Assembly (NCBI RefSeq): GCF_000265205.3
Contig: NT_187163.1
Span: 1 to 64,000, forward strand
Direction of reading: 5' to 3'
Length of the DNA stretch: 64,000 nucleotides
Source: Sinorhizobium fredii USDA 257
GTDB lineage: Bacteria; Pseudomonadota; Alphaproteobacteria; Rhizobiales; Rhizobiaceae
Of the stretch, positions 54,835-64,000 are shown in pieces. Each line of letters opens with the position of its first letter. Positions within the stretch are counted from its first letter, which is position 1. Made by a program: the position numbers and the translations under genes. The notes below the pieces were generated by a model, which was not told where the DNA came from, made no database searches, and saw only the letters and a list, made by a program, of their open reading frames with translations.

Positions 54835-57530
54835 TTATCCCTTCTCTGATGGTTTTCTGGGGGATCGGGATCGAGCAATCCATTTTCGCGCCTCCTCACT
54901 GACCAGCATGGCCGCCGCAAACGGTCCTACAAACAACCATGCCTGCCATCCCAAAGGCGCAGTGCCGAAGAGGGCATTGCCCGGCTGCGTGTACACGACT
55001 GCGAGGATCATCCCGATCTCGAAGGCGATCCCGACGAAGATCAGCGGATTGCCCAAAGACGTTTGTGCAAACAGCGAGATCCGTTCATCCCGACAGAGAA
55101 ACACGTTAACGATCTGTAGAAGGACGATGGCCACCAGGCATGCAGTCGTTGCCTGCAGGTAGAGAGCCGCGTGAGCTGCCAGCGGCTCGCCAAACGCCCA
55201 ACCTCCTTGCCAGAGGACAAAGGAGTACGCCGTCATTCCCGCCGCCGCCTCGAACAGGCCCAGGAATCCGTAGGCCCGCAGAAGCAAGCGATGATCCAAC
55301 AGCCGTTCCGTACGGGGGCGCGGCGGTCTCGCCATTATATCAGGGTGCGGCTTTTCCGCTCCCAGCGCAAGTGCAGGCAACAAATCGGTGCCCAGATCGA
55401 CGGCGAGTATCTGGATGATGGTCAGCGGCAGCGGAATGCCAAAGAGAACGAAGGCGAGATAGGGGACGAATTCGGCGACGTTCGAGGTGAGTACATAGGT
55501 CAAGAATTTGCGGACATTGTCGAAGACTGCGCGGCCCTCCTCGATACCATCGACAATGCTGACGAAGTTATCGTCGACAAGGACCATGTCGGCTGCTGCG
55601 CGGGCGACATCGCTTCCGGTCCTGCCCATGGCAATGCCGATGTCCGCCTCCTTGAGCGCCGGCGCGTCGTTCACGCCGTGGCCGGTCACTGCAGTGACAT
55701 GCCCCTTGGCTCTCAGAGCGCGAACAATGCGCAATTTCTGATCGGCAGCGAGGCGTGCGAAGATCGGACAGGGCGCATCGAGAGCGGTCCGCAGTTGTGA
55801 GTCGGACAGATCGTGTAGACGCTCGCCTGTCACCACCTGCGGCATCTCCTCTTCCCTGACCAGCCCGATCTGACGGCCGATAGCGATGGTGGTATCGGGA
55901 TGATCGCCTGTCGCGATGACAATCTTGATGCCTGCCTGTCGAGCGCTTCGCACCGCTTCAGCGACACCCTCGCGCGGGGGATCTTCGAAAGCGACCAGCC
56001 CGAGAAAGACGAGGCCCACCTCACTCGTCGGCAGGGGCGCCTCTGGCTCCAGGCGCCGGTAGGCAAGGGCGAGCACGCGCAAGCCCTTTTTCGCAAAGGC
56101 TTCCTCCGCTTCCTTGAGGCGCTGGCGCAATTTCCGCGTCAAAGGCGCAACCCCTTTATTGGCCTCCAGGTCCGTGCAGAGGGGGGATCACCGTTTCGGG
56201 TGCGCCCTTTGTATACATAGCCCTCCCCTCTACGGTCTCGTGAAGGGTCGACATGCGCTTCCGATCGGCATCGAAGGGAATTTCGCTGACGAGCTGAACG
56301 CTGGCCGAGGCAAGTCCTGCCCGCCCCGCCATCTCGACCAGAGCCATCTCCATGGGGTCGCCCAGCCACCCGCCGTCCTTCGCTCGCTGGACCGTCTGGC
56401 ACCATCGTGCGACTTCGCAGAGCCGCCGGTCGGCTTTGTTCACCTCCGGCTTGAGGTCCGCCGGATAGGCGGGCGCCAAAGTGCGCGACAGAAAGAGTTC
56501 TCTAATGGCCATGCGATTTTCAGTCAGTGTTCCTGTCTTGTCGGTGCAGATGACCGTGACCGAACCGAGGGTCTCGGCGGCTGGTAGATGGCGGACAAGA
56601 ACCTTGCGGCGCGCCATGCGCCGGGCTCCCATGGCCAATGTGAGCGTTATCGTCGGCAGGAGCCCTTCGGGGACATTCGCGACAATCGTTCCTATGCCGA
56701 ACATCGATGCCTGCCAGATCGACAGTCCTGCCTCAAATCCGATGGCGAAGAAAGCCAGGCCGAGACCGAAAGCAAGCACGGCGATGACGCGGCTGAGGGA
56801 GGCGACTTCGTTCAGCAGCGGCGAACGGACTTCTGTGCCGCTCTGCGCCAGTCGCGCGATCTTGCCGAACTCGGTGTGCGAGCCCGTGGCGAAGACGACG
56901 GCGACGCCGTCACCGGCAAGCACGGACGTGCCGGCAAGCAGGGCGTTGGTGCTGCGCAGGATATCCGATGCATCGGATGGGGCGGCGGAACGGTCGATCG
57001 GCATCGCCTCGCCGGTCACCGTGGCATTGCTGACACGCAGTGCGAACGCCTCGATCAGACGGCAATCTGCCGGCACCATGTCACCCTGCCCCAGCAGGAT
57101 GACATCCCCCAGGCACCAGTTCATCGCCGGGGACAGTGGCGACACTTTCCCCGCGCACTACCTTGACCTGCGAGGGCAGCAGCTTCGCCAACTCGGCTAG
57201 AGTCCGCTCGGCTCGAAATTCTTGCCAAAAGGCAAAGAGCCCGTTCACGAGGATGACGCCAACGATCGCATAGCCCAGCGTCGCCATTCCGAGGTTTGGC
57301 TCGATCAGGTGCCCGATGAAAGCGATCGCCGCGGCAAACCACAGCAAAAGCGCCAACAGATGCGTGAGGGTTTCGATGGCACGCTTGTGGAGAGGTTTGC
57401 CGCGGATCCTTTCGACGGCGTTGGGCCCGTACTCCGCCAAGCGCCTCGCGGCCTCTTTCGAAGAAAGGCCGGCTCCGCTGGTCCCGAGGCTCTCGAGGAC
57501 TTCTTCGCTAATGGCGCGAAACACATTCAT
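54835..57530 (-). pseudogene. cation-transporting P-type ATPase with two frameshifts
   Basis: About 897 codons of a P-type (P2-like) ATPase. The N-terminus and first helices (MNVFRAISEEVLESLG … LLPSQVKVVRGESVATVPGDELVPG) stop in frame at a run of five G (57106-57110). The next part (CTDKTGTLTENRM phosphorylation site, KGAPETVI) stops in a run of six G (56181-56186). The rest carries GDHPDTTIAIGRQIGL, VTGHGVNDAPALKEADIGIAMG and about six helices. Removing one G from each run gives one full-length ATPase. Either a recent pseudogene or base-calling errors. Confidence 0.88.
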
Positions 57531-57693
57531 CGGCAAGACTCCGGAAGGACCGGAGAGAGGACTCCCGCGAGCAAATCTATGGCCGGGCCTTAGCCCCACT
57601 TCGCCGCCCCGGCATGATGCCTCAGCAGCTCAAGGTTGAGACGCAGGTCGCTGACTTTGAGGCTTCTAGCTGGCCGGGCCTGTCGGCGGCCCT

Positions 57694-58045
57694 TCAACTG
57701 CGCTCAACGTCCGGCGCCGGAAGTCTCAGCGGGCTCGCCAATGTGACGATCTGGCGGTACTGATCGGCATCGACAATCTCCAGGCCATTCAGGCCGTCAG
57801 GCCACTTCGTCAACGGCTATGCTGTTCGGCTTGCGAACGAGATGATCGAGGCCCTCCAGAGCTATTTCCACGAGATCATTCTTCTGGTCATAGGTAATGC
57901 CAAGCAGCGGGACCCACTTCGCCTCGATCTGGTCGCCGAGCCGGAGCCCCGTCACTTCGACTTGCGCGCGCTTGCCTTCCAGGGCGCCCGCGATCCGTTC
58001 GAAGTAGAAATGCCATTCGGGCTTAGCCAAGAAACGACTTGCCAT
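57694..58045 (-). pseudogene. DUF5335 family protein, frameshifted
   Basis: The N-terminal 82 residues (EWHFYFERIAGALEGKRAQVEVTGLRLGDQIEAKWVPLLGITYD … LVRKPNSIAVDEV) stop at 57797-57799. The usual ending (PDGLNGLEIVDADQYRQIVTLASPLRLPAP) follows in another frame to a stop at 57694-57696. One base too many near 57802 explains this. It starts 19 bp after chaB and was in its operon. The function of the family is unknown. Confidence 0.78.
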
Positions 58046-58064
58046 AGTTCACCACTCCTGTTGG

Positions 58065-58277
58065 TCAGCCATCCGAGGCAACCCATTCGTTCCCGATCTT
58101 CGAATAAGAGCGTTTCACCGCCGCCCAGGCGATCCGGCGCGATGCCTCTTCCTGACGCGGATCGCCGACATGGGCGGCAAATGCGTGATTGAACGCTTCA
58201 CGGTAAATGTCCTGTGCGTGCCGGGGCAAGGATTGCCTGACGGCCGGCGGCAGGTCGGCGTTGGAAGTATAAGGCAT
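58065..58277 (-). CDS. chaB: ChaB family protein
   Basis: A 70-residue protein matching ChaB (MPYTSNADLPPAVRQSLPRHAQDIYREAFNHAFAAH … EEASRRIAWAAVKRSYSKIGNEWV). ChaB is annotated as a regulator of cation transport, but the evidence is thin. The ATG at 58277 has GGGGGGAGCC in front; the frame to 58301 is less likely. The FixK box is 63 bp upstream, and the DUF5335 gene follows. Confidence 0.88.
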   Translation of the reverse strand: MPYTSNADLPPAVRQSLPRHAQDIYREAFNHAFAAHVGDPRQEEASRRIAWAAVKRSYSKIGNEWVASDG

Positions 58278-58339
58278 TGGCTCCCCCCAATTTCGCTGCA
58301 TGCGCTCTTAAAGCATTTCCCTTCTTGCATGACCTGACA

Positions 58340-58353
58340 TTGATTTTGATCAA
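58340..58353 (-). promoter_or_regulatory. FixK/FNR box TTGATTTTGATCAA
   Basis: Exact FNR-form palindrome 63 bp upstream of chaB; predicted transcription start near 58305. Confidence 0.82.
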
Positions 58354-58376
58354 AGGGCCTGCTGTTGCGCAGGAGT

Positions 58377-58588
58377 TCAAATGCCGCCACCGCAAGTGGC
58401 AGGCGGCGTAAAGCCTTTGAATCCGAGCTTCGGACAATCGCAACGTTCATCAAATTGCGACGGCGGCTGGGTCCGCTCGCAGGCCGGATCGGTTTTGTAC
58501 GCATAGCCCGGCAGACTGACATAGCGGCTGGTTTGGTGCATCCTGTCAGGGCGGCGCATGCAAGGATCAACAGGAGGGCAGTCTTCAT
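58377..58588 (-). pseudogene. small Cys-rich lipoprotein, frameshifted
   Basis: The lipoprotein signal (MKTALLLILACAALTGC, lipobox LTGC) is in one frame, and the mature part (SRYVSLPGYAYKTDPACERTQP … CDCPKLGFKGFTPPATCGGGI) in another, up to a stop at 58377-58379. One A missing from the AAA run near 58537 accounts for the shift. The intact protein would be a 70-residue outer-membrane-type lipoprotein with several Cys. Confidence 0.65.
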
Positions 58589-58992
58589 AACCAGACCTTC
58601 GAACGCAGACTTAAATCAAGCTCGCTAATCATCGCGCATGAAGGCCGCTCCAGCTTTGTCCACGATCAAAGACCCGACATTGCTCCGATATTCCGCCGTT
58701 CACCTCGGTTTCGGTTAGCGGAACCCGTCGCCATCTGGAAAATCACGAAACATGCTGTCGGCGGCATATGCGTTCTGTGATCAGGCGTCCCACGAGCGTA
58801 AAACGCCGCGGCGCGGGGGCCGGAAAATCATCCCTTCATGCCATAAGGGGACGCATGCGCGCGACGCATAGACGCGCCCGTTCTCGTGCGGGCTGTATTC
58901 GGGGCGATTGCCCGCTCGGCAGGCGTGCCCCTGCCGTTGCGCATCATAGACCGGGCGGGAAAGATTGAGACTTGACCAGACAGGTGCAGATT
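58589..58992 (+). other. 404-bp gap with a palindromic repeat
   Basis: No gene recognised. It contains the second 35-bp palindromic repeat (58902-58936). No exact FixK box. Confidence 0.5.
58902..58936 (+). repeat. 35-bp palindromic intergenic repeat, copy 2
   Basis: Matches 49923-49957 with 3 differences and keeps the hairpin stems cggcagg and cctgccg exactly, with the change only in the 6-nt loop and flanks. Confidence 0.65.
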
Positions 58993-59475
58993 TCAGAGAG
59001 GGCGCGGCGCGGGACCACCACCTGCGTCTTCTGCCACGGCGGCGCGCCCTGTCATCTCGTCGATACAGATACAGTAGAAGAGATGGGGGGAAGCCCCGAC
59101 GATAGGTTGGGGCGCCGGTTTCAAGCCCCCCGGCTCCCACCAGTTAACGTGCTTCTCGAGAAGGGACCATGCATGAAGGCATTCACGATGCCATCGTGCC
59201 GTATCCGGAAGTTCCTGATAACGCCCATACGCCACCACGCTCCTCCACTGCTTTCCGGTGACAAGCCCGTCGACCTGCACACAAACGTGAGGATTGGCGC
59301 GCATCCATTCGATCTTCTGCCCGGGCATGGAAAAAGCGTAGAGGCATTTGCCGGCATATGCGTAGTAGACTGGGACGACATAGGGCTGGTTGTCTTTCGC
59401 ACACGCGAGCCTCGCCAGCCGCTCTGCCGAAAGAAGCGCGATGCACTCCTCTTCGGTCATTTCCCTGATGAACAT
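58993..59475 (-). CDS. pyridoxamine-5'-phosphate-oxidase-fold (PPOX) flavin-binding protein
   Basis: A 160-residue split-barrel protein (EMTEEECIALLSAERLARLACAKDNQPYVVPVYYAYAGKCLYAFSMPGQKIEWMRANPHVCVQVD … WRSVVAYGRYQEL). The family binds FMN, F420 or heme; the ligand cannot be fixed here. A one-mismatch FixK box lies 59 bp upstream. Ribosome site GAAGGAA. Confidence 0.87.
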   Translation of the reverse strand: MFIREMTEEECIALLSAERLARLACAKDNQPYVVPVYYAYAGKCLYAFSMPGQKIEWMRANPHVCVQVDGLVTGKQWRSVVAYGRYQELPDTARWHRECLHAWSLLEKHVNWWEPGGLKPAPQPIVGASPHLFYCICIDEMTGRAAVAEDAGGGPAPRPL

Positions 59476-59533
59476 GGTTCAATTCCTTCATCGAAGAAGA
59501 GTTTGAGTTTAATGCTGGATCGGCGCGCCCGCC

Positions 59534-59547
59534 TTGACGCAACGCAA
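59534..59547 (-). promoter_or_regulatory. imperfect FixK/FNR box TTGACGCAACGCAA
   Basis: One mismatch (GCAA for TCAA), 59 bp upstream of the PPOX gene, the same spacing as at exact boxes. Confidence 0.45.
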
Positions 59548-59555
59548 ATGGGGCG

Positions 59556-60317
59556 TCAGCACGAGCGGCCAAAGGCCGTCCAAGAATCGTTCTGAGCCAC
59601 GCGATCGAAGAGCAGCGTCGCCTCGCGTTCGCGATTGCAAAACAGCTGCGCACGACGAATGTCCGGGACGGCGTCAATGGCGGTCTCTATGCGAACAGGA
59701 TGGTGAGAGGCCTCAACGACCTCTACATCCAGGATCGCGCGATCACTCAAGACAATGTGAGACCAGTCGGCGGGACGCCGGATGGCAATGCCTGTCAGCG
59801 TTAAAAGCGAAGACCTGAGCGGCAGACGCGGACCGCCGAGCGAGCGACTATAGGCCGTGCTGCCGAGTGGCGTCGCCAGCATCAAACCATCCCCCGAGAT
59901 GATCATCGGGTTTGCTTGTCCGCCGAGGGCAACGTGCAATTTGGCCTCTTGGAGTCGTTGTCGGATAAGGACGATTTCGTTGATGCCGAAGAGGACCCGG
60001 CGGCCCCCTCCCGTCTCCTCGATCTCCGCTTGGAGCACAGGCAATTCCAGGCTGACAGCCGAGTGCAGCCGTTCGGCCAGGCCATTCGTCCGCAACGGAT
60101 TGCAGAGAAATCCGACGGAACTTTCCGTGCGCATGGCGAATACGGGCTTTGCCGGCATTGGCAGCACCGCATGGAGCGCCTTCAGGACGGTACCGTCTCC
60201 ACCGATGGTCACGATGCAGTCGGCATCTACCGCAGCGGTTTGGCCGTAGCGGCCCGTAAGTTCCTCGAGCGCGCCTTGAGCGGCTGGCCTCGGTGATGCC
60301 AGGAATGCGATCTTCAT
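59556..60317 (-). CDS. NAD kinase (accessory copy)
   Basis: A 253-residue NAD kinase. The GGDGT motif (VTIGGDGTVLKAL) and the TPxGSTAYxxSxGGP motif (LATPLGSTAYSRSLGGPRLP) are clear; NEIVLIR stands for the NNE region. It phosphorylates NAD to NADP. With the nicotinate phosphoribosyltransferase in this locus it points to NAD(P) homeostasis in arrest. ATG at 60317; no exact box upstream. Confidence 0.88.
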   Translation of the reverse strand: MKIAFLASPRPAAQGALEELTGRYGQTAAVDADCIVTIGGDGTVLKALHAVLPMPAKPVFAMRTESSVGFLCNPLRTNGLAERLHSAVSLELPVLQAEIEETGGGRRVLFGINEIVLIRQRLQEAKLHVALGGQANPMIISGDGLMLATPLGSTAYSRSLGGPRLPLRSSLLTLTGIAIRRPADWSHIVLSDRAILDVEVVEASHHPVRIETAIDAVPDIRRAQLFCNREREATLLFDRVAQNDSWTAFGRSC

Positions 60318-60516
60318 GGTCGAACCTTCAAGTCAAAACCGCTGGCTACCGCTTTCAAAAGAGCGATTGAGCAAAGGCAGCCGAGGGGGCCGAACATTGT
60401 CGCGCCAAGCCACGCTGAGACGCGACCATCCGGTCGCCGCTGCTTGCTCCGGCAACTCTTGGAGACGTTTCCATCGCACCACAATTCGATAGCCCGACAC
60501 CGCACTTTAGTATGCC
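60318..60516 (+). other. intergenic region, no gene seen
   Basis: The 199 bp between the glucan protein stop and the NAD kinase start (both minus strand) show no gene and no FixK box. Confidence 0.5.
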
Positions 60517-63500
60517 TTAGGACTTCGCCGCCGTAGAGGCTTTTTTCCGAAGGCGCACCCGGACCCGATGCGTCGAGCCATCGGTTGGAAGCGCCACGAT
60601 AATGTCCATGTGTCGGATCCCATCAACTTCCACCTCAATCTGGCCCTTGCCGATCCGCTCCGGATCCTCGACGCGGATTGCAAGACTGCCCTTCGGGCCC
60701 TTGATTTCAGCCTCAAACGAACCCCAGTGCTTCGGCAGACAAGGGTCGATGAGAAGGTTCCCTTCGTGCAGCCTGAGGCCGAGGATCGCCTCGACGCCGA
60801 GCCGCAAGATCCAGGCGGCAGACCCCGTGTACCAGGTCCAGCCGCCGCAACCTGTGTGAGGAGCGACACTCGCGATATCGGCCGCCACCACGTATGGCTC
60901 CACACGATAGTGTTCCATGTCGGTCCGAGTGGATGCATTGCGGATCGGATTGAGCAGATCAAAAATATGCGCCGCCTGGTCACCGTCGCCGAGGCGGGCA
61001 AAGGCGTGTCCGAGCCATGCGGCAGCGTGCGTGTATTGCCCTCCATTTTCCCTGACGCCCGGCGGATAAGCCTTGATATAGCCAAGATCCTGAGGCGTGG
61101 CATCGAAGGGTGGCCAAAGGAGTCGGATAAGTCGCTGGTCCTCACGAATGAGCTCCCGAACAGCGTTCTCGACGGCTGTTTTGCCTCGCTCGGAAATGCC
61201 GTCGCTCGCGAGAACGGCCCAGGACTGGGCAATCGAGTCGATGCGGCACTCCTTGGCGCGCGCCGAGCCAATCGGAAGCCCATCATCGTCGAAGGCGCGT
61301 ACATACCACTTCCCGTCCCATGCGATCGCCTCGATGGCCTGCTCGAGCTGTCCGACGCGATCACGCCAGAGCCCGGCCAAGTCGTCGCGTCCCATACGCA
61401 GAGATAGCGCTACAAATCGCTTGATCGTGGCGACGGCGAACCACGCAAGCCAGACGCTTTCTCCCCGACCCTTGCGCCCGACGCGGTTCATCCCGTCATT
61501 CCAATCGCCAGTTCCGATCAGCGGGAGGCCATGGGCGCCCTGCGTCACGCCGCGGGCCAGGGCCCGTTCGCAATGCTCGAAAAGCGAGCGCGGCTCCGAA
61601 ACCATGTCGAAGCGTGCGTAGCGATCCTCTTCCTCGGGCGTGAGCGGCACCGCACGCAAGAATGGGACCTTTTCGTGCAGGATCGAAGCGTCACCGGTCG
61701 CCTCGACATAGCAGCCCGCAACATAGGGCAGCCACAGCAGGTCGTCGGAGCAGCGCGTGCGAACCCCGCGGCCATTAGGCGGGTGCCACCAGTGAAGCAC
61801 GTCGCCTTCCTCGAATTGACGCGCAGCAGCAGTGAGGATGTGAGCCCGCACCCGCTCCGGCTCAGCGTGGAACAACGCGAGCACATCCTGTAGCTGATCA
61901 CGGAAGCCGATGCCGCCGCCCGCCTGGTAGAAGCCGGCGCGCGCAAGGATGCGAGAAGCCAGGGTCTGGTAGAGAAGCCAGCGGTTTACCATCAGGTCGA
62001 AGGCGGGGTCAGGCGTCTTGACCTGAACGGCGCTGAGCCGCCTGTCCCAGTGTTGAGCAAGTTCCTCGAAAGCGTGATCCGCGCGCCCCGGCTCCTGCCA
62101 ACGACGCGCAAGTTCGACTGCATGGGCCTGATCGTCTCCCTGTCCGAGCACGAAAACGACCTCGGTCCCGTCGCCGGCGCCGATATCGAGATGGACCTGA
62201 AACGCGGCGCAAGGGTCCGCGCCCGCCTCGACCCGCCCGCCGAGATCCCAGCGCTTGAGCCCCGTCGGGGCCCTGAGATTGCCCTCGCGGCCCAGAAAGT
62301 CCCGGCGATCCGTGGTCAGGCTATGAGGGGGACGGGTCGAGGTCAGGAACGCCACGCGCTCGCAAAAATCGGGATTCCAAGGATTGCGCGCAAGCAGCGC
62401 GTGGCAGGCGGGATTGTACTCGCACACGACGAAGGATCGTGCCTTGCCGCTGAGCGAACCGAGCAGCCACTCGGCATAATAGGTGGCGGTGATCCGCCGC
62501 GTTCGAATGCCGGGATTGCGAAGCTTGAGCCGCACGATCTTGGCTGGATCATCCGGAGGCACGAAGACAAGAAGCTCCTGCTCCACTCCGCAATCCACGC
62601 GCCGCCAGACCGTATAGCCCGCGCCATGGCGAATCTCACAGGCCGCCCCTTCTCCCGCCGGGCTTGGCGTCGGCGTCCAAATCTCGGCGGTCTCCTCATC
62701 CCTGAGATAGAGCGCCTCACTTGGTGGATCCGCAACTGGATCATTGGTCCAGGGGGTCAGCCGATTTTCGCCGCTGTTGATTGCCCAGGTGAATCCGAGA
62801 CCGGTCTCGCTGACGATTGTGCCGAAGCGCTCGTTTGCAAGCACATTGCACCATGGCGCCGGTGTCTTCTCACCCGGCTGGAGGTGAATAACGTATTCAC
62901 GGCCGTCACCAGTAATGCCACCGAGACCGTTGTCAAAAACAAGATCGGCGGGATGGGGCAGGATTGCCGCTGTCTCGACCGGTTCGCGACGTCCAGTCGG
63001 TTCAAGGCGCGGCGGCCGCGGGCGCGACTCCGTCGCGGAAGCGATCTGCCGAGCGAGTGGGCCCTTCGAAGCATCGAGAATGGCCTGCGCACTGGCTTCG
63101 ACAAGGCGCCTTTCCTCGTCGTTCACCTCATCGGCGAGGATCAAATGGATTCCGCCGTTGCGGCCAAGAAGTTCAAGCGCGCTCATGTCCTGCAGGAGAG
63201 TGGTAAGTCGTTCCCTGAACGGCTCCAGATAGCCGGTCGCACCGCCGCGTAAGACTACAAGATCGACGTGAATTCCGCGCCTGCGCCAGAGCTGATGTCC
63301 TGCGACAAGCGTGTGCAGGAGATCCATCTCTTTGGGATCGCCCGCATGAACAAGCAGGACCGGATGATCGCCAGAGATGCCGAGAGCCCACAGCCGCGGC
63401 TGGCCGAGCTTGTTTGTGGCAAGCACTTCCGGAGCAGCACGTAGCGCGTGATGCCGATAGACGAGCAACGAAGCGAGCACCTGCAGGTCGGGCAGCCAAG

Positions 63501-64000
63501 CCCCATCGAGCCCGAGCTGCTGCGCCTCGCGCGCGGCTTCCGCCGCCGCATCGTTGAGCGCCCAGTCGACAGAGGCAAGCGTCGCATATCGCTGGGCCGT
63601 GGTGAGGAGCGTTTCCCGCGATCCGTCGGCCATAGTCAGGAAGGCGAACTGACGCCGCTCGTGCGGCTCCAGTGCGACCTGCACCTGAAGGGCCATCACC
63701 GGGTCAAGCGTCCAGCCTGCCGTCCTTGAAAGCCCCACTTTTACGGCATAAGGACGCCTGGCATCGCCCTGGCGCCCCAGGAAATGCCGGCGGTCGGTCT
63801 CGAAACCGGCGATTTCGACGCCGGCTTCGTCAAGAACGACCCAGTGGAGAAGCACCGGCGGATTTTCTTGCGGATGACGGCGACGGCGCGAGAAAAGCAG
63901 CCCGTTCAAGGCGGGCAGGTGCTCGCTCCCGACGAATAATTTGCTGAAACAGGGATGGCGCTCGTCCTCAAGGGGCGGGGCAAGCACCACCTCACCGTAG
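60517..64000 (-). CDS. GH94 glycoside phosphorylase / cyclic beta-1,2-glucan synthase-like protein, C-terminal part
   Basis: At least 1157 residues; the N-terminus lies outside the window. It carries two carbohydrate-binding-like beta domains, then the GH94 (alpha/alpha)6 domain with the catalytic Asp in LIGTGDWNDGMNRVGRKGRGESVWLAWF and RMDSIAQSWAVL-like, WPPFDATPQDLGYIKAYPPGVRENGGQYTHAAAW and GWTWYTGSAAWILRLGVEAILGL. NdvB-type enzymes with this C-terminus make and trim cyclic beta-1,2-glucans in rhizobia. Whether a glucosyltransferase half lies upstream cannot be seen. Confidence 0.88.
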   Translation of the reverse strand, partial: YGEVVLAPPLEDERHPCFSKLFVGSEHLPALNGLLFSRRRRHPQENPPVLLHWVVLDEAGVEIAGFETDRRHFLGRQGDARRPYAVKVGLSRTAGWTLDPVMALQVQVALEPHERRQFAFLTMADGSRETLLTTAQRYATLASVDWALNDAAAEAAREAQQLGLDGAWLPDLQVLASLLVYRHHALRAAPEVLATNKLGQPRLWALGISGDHPVLLVHAGDPKEMDLLHTLVAGHQLWRRRGIHVDLVVLRGGATGYLEPFRERLTTLLQDMSALELLGRNGGIHLILADEVNDEERRLVEASAQAILDASKGPLARQIASATESRPRPPRLEPTGRREPVETAAILPHPADLVFDNGLGGITGDGREYVIHLQPGEKTPAPWCNVLANERFGTIVSETGLGFTWAINSGENRLTPWTNDPVADPPSEALYLRDEETAEIWTPTPSPAGEGAACEIRHGAGYTVWRRVDCGVEQELLVFVPPDDPAKIVRLKLRNPGIRTRRITATYYAEWLLGSLSGKARSFVVCEYNPACHALLARNPWNPDFCERVAFLTSTRPPHSLTTDRRDFLGREGNLRAPTGLKRWDLGGRVEAGADPCAAFQVHLDIGAGDGTEVVFVLGQGDDQAHAVELARRWQEPGRADHAFEELAQHWDRRLSAVQVKTPDPAFDLMVNRWLLYQTLASRILARAGFYQAGGGIGFRDQLQDVLALFHAEPERVRAHILTAAARQFEEGDVLHWWHPPNGRGVRTRCSDDLLWLPYVAGCYVEATGDASILHEKVPFLRAVPLTPEEEDRYARFDMVSEPRSLFEHCERALARGVTQGAHGLPLIGTGDWNDGMNRVGRKGRGESVWLAWFAVATIKRFVALSLRMGRDDLAGLWRDRVGQLEQAIEAIAWDGKWYVRAFDDDGLPIGSARAKECRIDSIAQSWAVLASDGISERGKTAVENAVRELIREDQRLIRLLWPPFDATPQDLGYIKAYPPGVRENGGQYTHAAAWLGHAFARLGDGDQAAHIFDLLNPIRNASTRTDMEHYRVEPYVVAADIASVAPHTGCGGWTWYTGSAAWILRLGVEAILGLRLHEGNLLIDPCLPKHWGSFEAEIKGPKGSLAIRVEDPERIGKGQIEVEVDGIRHMDIIVALPTDGSTHRVRVRLRKKASTAAKS

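Noticed and set aside
60568..63252. long plus-strand frames across the glucan gene
   Set aside because: They lie antisense to a well-conserved GH94 protein.

Overview
The window looks like accessory (plasmid-type) DNA of a rhizobial alphaproteobacterium, most likely Sinorhizobium/Ensifer or a close relative. The reasons are GC-rich coding, an IS66 element with a pRiA4-ORF3-like passenger, a fragment of a NodU-type carbamoyltransferase, a FixL-type heme-PAS sensor, FixK/FNR-type regulators and boxes, and a cyclic glucan (NdvB-like) GH94 protein. The genus is an inference; no rRNA or other marker gene is present.

Region 1 (1-11.6 kb) is an insertion-sequence graveyard. It holds an IS66-family element with passenger genes, an IS110-family element, an IS256-family transposase split cleanly by an IS1182-type element (15-bp inverted repeats, 5-bp target duplication), and a second IS1182/IS5-type element. 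Between them are a truncated carbamoyltransferase, a decayed methyltransferase and a VOC-family protein. Region 2 (11.7-15.6 kb) has a decayed HNH endonuclease, the cbpA-cbpM co-chaperone pair, a small zinc-ribbon ORF and a decayed phosphoribosyltransferase coupled to an alpha/beta hydrolase.

Region 3 (15.6-59.5 kb) is one coherent low-oxygen/stress locus. I found 22 exact copies of the FixK/FNR palindrome TTGA-N6-TCAA, nearly all 20-130 bp upstream of a gene start and often in divergent pairs. I saw none in the first 15 kb. The genes they front include an acs-pdhA-pdhB-E2-ACP operon whose five genes overlap by ATGA, ftsH, uspA, hsp20, BON proteins, DUF2267/DUF3775 proteins, an ACP-ligase-acyltransferase fusion, polX, cysQ, two baeRF-like proteins, glk, a Deg/M50 protease pair, chaB and a CRP/FNR regulator. 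A hibernation factor fused to a cold-shock domain, a truncated heme-PAS sensor and a PPOX-fold protein have one-mismatch boxes. The locus encodes its own FixK-like regulator with the FNR-class ExxSR recognition helix. Its content (Usp, Hsp20, nicotinate phosphoribosyltransferase, phosphoribosyltransferase plus hydrolase, CBS protein, P-type ATPase, hibernation factor, acyl-ligase/acyltransferase) resembles the mycobacterial DosR dormancy set, but under FixK/FNR control.

The locus is also decaying. There are frameshifts or nonsense mutations in pncB, glk, a response regulator, two BON genes, a P-type ATPase (two), a DUF5335 gene and a lipoprotein gene. Large in-frame deletions remove catalytic parts of the acyl ligase, the Deg protease and a kinase. 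Truncated or duplicated copies (DUF3775, CBS, cysQ, a 190-bp promoter repeat) suggest shuffling by recombination. Several frameshifts are one extra base in a homopolymer, so base-calling error must be excluded.

Region 4 (59.5-64 kb) holds an NAD kinase and a large GH94 beta-glucan phosphorylase-type protein that runs off the window edge.
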